From Parasponia andersonii (lineage: Eukaryota; Streptophyta; Magnoliopsida; Rosales; Cannabaceae): a stretch of DNA of 64,000 bases. Positions within the stretch are counted from its first letter, which is position 1. Each line of letters begins with the position of its first letter. The notes below the pieces were generated by a model. That model searched no databases, had not been told where the DNA came from, and worked only from the letters and a program-made list of their open reading frames with translations. Positions 58,919 to 64,000 of the stretch are shown here, piece by piece. The translations under genes and the position numbers were made by a program. The stretch is from contig JXTB01000304.1 of assembly GCA_002914805.1 (NCBI GenBank), positions 313,994-377,993 on the forward strand, read 5' to 3'.

Positions 58919-60150
58919 TGATAGAAAAAATGGGTTAAATGGATTAAGGAAATAATTTGGGCTTGGCTTGGGCTTGGAAGCCCAAATGGATTATAAAGAC
59001 TAAATTTGTTATAAAACCCATTTTCATGAACTATTTTGAAGTTAAAAATTAAGTAGTACCCACATATTGTTAATGAAAGGTCTTGGTGAATTCTTGTTCT
59101 CTTCTGTGAGAACATCGATTTCGTATATTCACACGCTCAAAATGGTGTATAGATGAATGAGAAATTGTAGTTCAAAAGTGCACAATTGAAATGGAAAATG
59201 AAAGGAAAATATTAGAGTCCCACATTAGTGGGAAATGCTTGGTGCAAGTGGTTTATAAAGAACCTTATTTTGTGATGATGGTAAGAATAACTATCATAGA
59301 TGCTCTCTCAGGCACACGCAGGGGGGGGGGGGAGTGCAAATCTTCAGGCTTGGATCTGAATTTGCATGGGCTCGTGTGTGCCTACACCTGCAGACACGAA
59401 TGCCGGATCGGAAAATTGGACCATAGTAAGCCCAATCTTTTGTTACTGTCCAATTTTTTTTTCCTTTCATTTACATTTTTTGCTTCATAAATAGACTAGC
59501 TACAGAGCTTTGTAACTTACATCTTGCTTCTTAAAACTGATTATTGTTTCATGAAAAAATAAATTACCTACCATTAGTGGCTGGCGGTTTTGGGCTAGCA
59601 TAACAGCCAATTTTGGCTTTATGAGAATAATGTCCATTAAGAGCGAGTGTGGTAACCTTTATTTTCTGAACCTATAAAAGGAGTTCTCCTCCTCCTCGTT
59701 TCTTCATCTAGAAACCGAGAGCATTCTCTTCTCTCTAGCCTTCTTTCTAGTGCTTCCTTCCTGCTGCTTAGAGTTCTTCAGTTTTTCTAGCTATACTCCT
59801 TAGAGAATTTAGAAATTTCGTAGCTAGATCTTTTAGTGTGTTGGAGTTTATTACAATCCAGTTCGTAAAGTGGAGGTATTGGTGCTTCACCTATTACTCT
59901 TTGTCGTTGTATTCTGGGAGACTGACGCTTGCTAAAGTCCTCAAGCATTCTAGTAAAAGAAGCGAATTAGTTTTAAGGACACTGTGACCTACACAGGCTT
60001 CAGCGGTAATTAGTGCTCAGAAGTGATATTAAAATTTCGTTGAAATTTGGAGCAAACTTTTGGTAACTTTATATATTTGTCTTGAAGTTTATTATAAAGT
60101 TTGTTATATTCATTTGTAATTTTATAATTTATTTGTTATTATTTCCTAGA
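58919..60150 (+). repeat. 3' LTR of the copia element (about 1.23 kb)
   Basis: It starts TGATAGAAAAAATGGG after the polypurine tract and ends near ATTTCCTAGA. The second half matches 51262-52035 directly, the first 400 bp match 50525-50925 in reverse. A poly-G run lies at 59320-59332. The exact right end is uncertain by a few bases. Confidence 0.88.
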
Positions 60151-60549
60151 AGTTCGAGCGATGAAACATTAGCATCGTAAAAATATTACGTTATGCGTTG
60201 CAAAAAATAGCGTCATAGTTGTCAATACCATGTTAAATCACCAATTTTTCTGAAAATTAAAAATAGAGTTGTAGTTACTAGGAGGCCGAAGTTGAAACCG
60301 ACGATGACCGTATTGGCGATGGAAATGGAAGCGAGTTCGACTTTGTCGAGGTGGCCGGCAAAAGCTTGAGTGATGATGTTCATTGAGTAGCCGGCGATGC
60401 AGCTGAAGATGGCCGGACCGACGATCCGCCATAGGTGGTTGGACTCGGTCAAAGCCAAAAGTGTTGATGAGAGTATCTTGGTCTTCGACTCTGTCGACTA
60501 TAAGGCTCTCGTTGAAGTCCACATCCTCGTCCCTCTTGATGCTTCCCAT

Positions 60550-61549
60550 TATTATATAAAATGAGCTTTATGTGACGTTGTTCATATTCGAAACTAGAGA
60601 GAACTTATTTATTATAATCAGTTAAGGAAGTGGAACTGTGAAGTCTTTAGTTTATTTTGTGTGTTTGAAAAGTAGGTGGATGGTAGTTTGTACGGAATCA
60701 CCACATGCCAACCTCCAGTTAATTTAGTACATTAAGTGCTGGCAGAACTGATATCATTCATTTTTGAAATTTAACCATACATTAAGTCCTAGCAGAACTG
60801 ATATCATTCATCTTTGAAATTGAACCATACTTACCACGTCAGCATTTGGTTTGATAGCTGCTAACGTGAATAGAATACTGAGACTAACTTACGACGTGTG
60901 TATGAGTTCCTGGATCAAAAGTTGAAGTTCAAATTTTACGGATACGTGCTATTTTATTTTTTTTTTTTTGTGGTAACAACTTAAATTTTATTTTATAAAA
61001 AGAAAGAATAATATTTTTATTTTTATTATATTTTTTCGAAATTAGAATTAAAAAGTTTGAGAGGCTATGTATAACGGAGGAGAATTAGAAATGCTACATG
61101 TGCATAACTATATTAAAACGTAATGTTAAAATTATTCAGTGATTACAAATTTATAATTCTTATAGTGTGGATGTTTAATCCAAATTTTTCCGAAGTATTA
61201 AGCTGACTATTGATATTGAGTAGGTTTCAATATTGATCATTTAATATATATATATATATATGTACTATTGCCACGGAAAAAGTCAAATATTTCGATACTT
61301 AAAGTAGGATATATATATATATATAGGCCACATATACCGTACAGTTCGAGACGCAAAGAGAAATATCATTGACTATTATTACAAATTTCTCATTAATAAT
61401 ACATGGTTTAATTAGTAGACCTTAGTAAAAATTCCTACAATATTTGGGCATTTGAGTTCTTCCCGTATCAAGAAATTAAGTCTCAGAAAAGATATAATTA
61501 ATTACAGTCTTTTCTATATTAATTAATATGAAGTTGAAACACTATCTCA

Positions 61550-61583
<34 letters not shown>

Positions 61584-61840
61584 CACTTTACGAACTGAGA
61601 AAATTAGATTAAGCCATTTTACTTCACTTTACGAACTGAGAAAATTAGATTAAGCCATTTTACTTAAGCTAATGTATTTCGAAGTAATATATATATATAT
61701 ATATATATATATGTTAAAGAACGTTTGTATAAGAATTGATTTAAATTTGTCCAGTGTGCTCTTACTTACCGGAACGACGGGTGGAGATATATCTTTCGTT
61801 CATCAAAACACTTGGAAAGTTGGTTTCTTCAGTTAGAAAA
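60550..61840. other. Upstream region of the MATE pseudogene
   Basis: AT-rich, no gene. Two small tandem duplications: a 50-bp unit at 60729-60829 (ACATTAAGTGCTGGCAGAACTG / ACATTAAGTCCTAGCAGAACTG, each in part) and a 41-bp unit at 61584-61665 (CACTTTACGAACTGAG). (AT)n runs occur at 61245-61262, 61311-61324, 61555-61581 and 61688-61712. Confidence 0.65.
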
Positions 61841-63330
61841 ATTGATGTGTTATATTTTGATTAGTCATTTTAAGACAAATTTATGAGTGGAAACACACTT
61901 CATTTTCGTGTGAGAGGTTATTGTTGATATGTATTCTCTTCTGTGAGTACATAAAATTTCTGTATTTATTTGTTCAAAATGGGACTAGAGTGAATAAGAA
62001 ATTATCACCCAAAATGAGCTAAGTGAGAAGGTAAATGAGTAGGAATTTGTTAAAGTCCCACATGAAAAAAAAAACACAAAATAAAATTTTTTCATATAGA
62101 GTTGTCTAACTTTTAGTTAGTAACTTGATAAGCTAAGAGACTCTTTTTTGTACGTGCACGCAGATGGGGTGCAAATCACAGTCCAATATTCCTGTAGGCA
62201 CGAATGCTAGACTGAAAAGCCCACTCTGTATTAGGTCTTTTTTGGACCTTGAATTTTTATTTCCCTATCTCAGAGCTCAAAGAAGATTTTGGAACTATTT
62301 TATAACTTCAAAAAATGAATGGGCATCATATAACAGCTTTTTGTAAAGGTCGTATACCTTTTATAATAGTCAAAATGTTTGATATTTATTTGGAAAACTG
62401 ATAAAACTTTTTTGGCTTTATGGATAGATTTTATGATAGAATTCCACTTGGAATTTTTGTTTCCCTATCTCAGAGTTCAAAGAAGATTTTGGAACTATTT
62501 TATACCTCCAAAAATAAATAGGCATCGTGTAACAACTTTTTGTAAAGGTCATATACCTTTTATAATAATCAAAACGTTTGATATTTATTTGGAAAACTGA
62601 TAAAACTTTTTTAGTTTTATGGATAGGTTTTATAGTAGAATTCCACTTGGAGCCTATAAAAGGAGGACTCTTCCTCTCATTTTAACATATCAAAGCAATA
62701 TGCTTACTTATTTCTTCTTAAATTCTCTTTGTGGTGTTTAAGAGAGTTAGTTAGAATAGTGAGGTTTTGAATCTCTACTTCAAACTCTCAGGTAGAGTAT
62801 CTTGTATTTCTGATGATACTGTTTAGGTACAAATCAGTTCATTGGAAGTAGAAATTTGATGCTATCTTACTTTTCATAAGCCATTTTACACTGTTGATAT
62901 ACCTCATAGTACTACGGTGAGGAGGCACAATTATTTTAAGGAAATTATGTTTTTGCACAAGACTCAGTTTGATTTCCTTAAACTACTTTATTATTTTGAT
63001 TATTACTATTGTGATAGTTATTTTCTTAGTTATAGTAAATTAATACTGATTTATTTTGCTTCACTATATTTGTGCACTTATTATTTTCGATTTATTATTA
63101 TTTGCAATAATATTTTTCTAACAATTTTAAAACATTTAGTTTACCTTTGATTTTTTATTGCTTTATATAACATATATGGATTTATATATAGTAATTGGAG
63201 ATATTTTTTTAATAAATTGTAATAGTTGAATAATTACAATTTAGATAAATTCTATCTAAGCAGGTTGGATTGGGTCTACCCTTGCTATGGTCCATGTGTC
63301 AGCTCCTGTTGTGGCTTAGATGCCAACCCC
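61841..63330 (+). repeat. LTR-like and leader sequence of a second, decayed copia element
   Basis: It is related to the copia LTR at 58919: TATTCTCTTCTGTGAG, GAATAAGAAATT, AAGTCCCACAT, GCACGAATGCTAGACTG and a CCTATAAAAGGAG-type box occur in the same order. A 200-bp unit is tandemly duplicated at about 62250-62650 (TTCCCTATCTCAGAG at 62261 and 62461). The LTR ends could not be fixed. Confidence 0.6.
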
Positions 63331-63838
63331 TATTGTGACTTCGGTGGTACCAGTAATGCACCACAGAGAGAAGCTTGAGAAGTTCAATAGGTTGAACTTC
63401 AAAATGTGACAATAGAAGATGCTATTCTATTTGACCACATTAAATGTTATGAGGTTCTTGACTGAAGAGGTTCCAAAAGCCAACAAAATGAGCAAGACTT
63501 CCAAATCGTCACTGCAATTGATGCTTGGAAATAGTCTGACTACCTATATCATAACTATGTAATGAATAGTTTGACCGATTTTTTATATAGCGTACATTGT
63601 AATAAAAAGATAGTAAGGAATTATTAAAGTCATTAGACCATAAATAGAAGACTGAAGATGCTGGGTCTAAGAAATTTAAACGCTTTCTAGGCTTTAAAGT
63701 GGTCGACTCTAAAATAGTAATCAATTAAGTTCAAGAGTTTCAATTGATTCTCCAAGAGATTCAGGCTGAGGGGATAGTCATATGTGAACCCTTCCAAGTA
63801 GCTATAGTCATTGGGAAGCCATCCCTACGTGAAATGTG
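63331..63838 (+). pseudogene. gag remnant of the second copia element
   Basis: Homologous to 52640-53150 of the other copia element (CACAGAGAGAAGCTTGAGAAG, split by mismatches, then GGTTGAACTTCAAAATGTG, and AAGACTTCCAAATCGTC). It is full of stops and small deletions, and it breaks off at 63838, where another sequence begins. Confidence 0.75.
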
Positions 63839-63841
63839 TGA

Positions 63842-64000
63842 CATCCCCCGATCCCACATGCGTACGTAAGAATATTCGTAAAAATATTTAGTGAGATCGG
63901 GAGACGCCACTCGACTTAGAACTGATAAAATGGTGAAAATTTAAAACATTTTAAACTTTATGGGATAAAACGGGAAATTCCACTCATAATTATACGTAGT
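63842..64000 (+). repeat. Start of a further LTR-like insertion, cut by window edge
   Basis: The homology to gag ends abruptly and the new sequence begins TGACATCCCCCGATCCCACA, a style common at the start of gypsy LTRs. Only 159 bp are visible, so the class is a guess. Confidence 0.35.

Larger units (their letters stand above)
47759..60549 (-). pseudogene. MATE transporter pseudogene with a 9.9-kb retroelement-filled intron 1
   Basis: Recognisable exons (minus): 1, 60549-60279; 2, 50389-49849; 3, 49420-49334; 4, 49178-49122; 5, 48341-48088; 6, 47877-47759. Exons 3, 4 and 6 have exactly the lengths of the intact neighbour (87, 57 and 119 nt). Splice sites are all GT-AG. Exon 1 is one base off frame at a T run near 60460; exon 2 is 541 instead of 542 nt, with a lost base near 49897; exon 5 has an extra base near 48268 and a heptamer GGACAAC present three times (48140-48160), 15 nt longer in total. 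Exons 7 and 8 were not found. Intron 1, 132 nt in the intact paralogue, here holds a Ty1/copia element. Probably a tandem duplicate that lost function. A single N stands at 49013 in an intron. Confidence 0.88.

Noticed and set aside
1-64000. tRNA, rRNA or microRNA genes
   Set aside because: No clear cloverleaf, rRNA or precursor hairpin was recognised by eye; a tRNAscan or covariance-model search was not possible.

Overview
The window is nuclear DNA from a flowering plant, most likely a eudicot. The reasons are short exons split by GT-AG introns, AT-rich intergenic DNA with (AT)n, (CT)n and (GA)n tracts, plant-type LTR retrotransposons nested in each other, and genes of plant families: a 2-oxoglutarate/Fe(II) dioxygenase, an ANTH clathrin-assembly protein and DETOXIFICATION-type MATE transporters. 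The species cannot be named from the sequence. Three host genes look intact: the dioxygenase (3671-6694, + strand, 4 exons, 347 aa), a single-exon ANTH protein (24405-25472, +, 355 aa) and a MATE transporter (41755-45701, -, 8 exons, 507 aa). A second MATE gene upstream of the first (47759-60549, -) is a pseudogene.

Most of the rest is mobile DNA. 1-2678 is the 3' end of a Tat-lineage Ty3/gypsy element (antisense gene, polypurine tract, LTR). 7261-20330 is a complete but decayed element of the same family: LTRs of 868 and 862 bp, gag, protease, reverse transcriptase, two RNase H domains, integrase, a 99-bp tandem-repeat block, and a spliced gene on the opposite strand. It sits in the 3' end of an older chromovirus-like gypsy element whose LTR is at 20777 to about 23088. 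A solo LTR of the same chromovirus family lies at 27127-29541. 30386-41531 is a second Tat-type element from a different family, again with an antisense gene, and it ends 224 bp from the stop codon of the intact MATE gene.

47759-60549 holds the MATE pseudogene. Six of the eight expected exons are recognisable with good splice sites, but there are indels in exons 1, 2 and 5, exons 7-8 are missing, and intron 1 has grown to about 9.9 kb because a Ty1/copia element landed in it. That copia element carries a 1.8-kb insertion in its own pol, and the first part of its 5' LTR has been inverted. 61840-63838 is a more decayed relative of that copia element, and another LTR-like sequence starts at about 63842.

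The most unusual material is in the Tat elements. The antisense gene has its own TATA box and three introns whose splice sites can be compared between two copies. An 18-bp hairpin with a 4-nt loop sits directly before the polypurine tract and shows compensatory base changes between copies. A 99-bp repeat block open in all three forward frames looks like a satellite seed. Nearly all inactivating changes in the Tat elements (Gln codons to stops, a YIDD-type to YIDN change, splice acceptor CAG to CAA, protease Asp to Asn) are C-to-T or G-to-A transitions, as expected for long-silenced methylated DNA.
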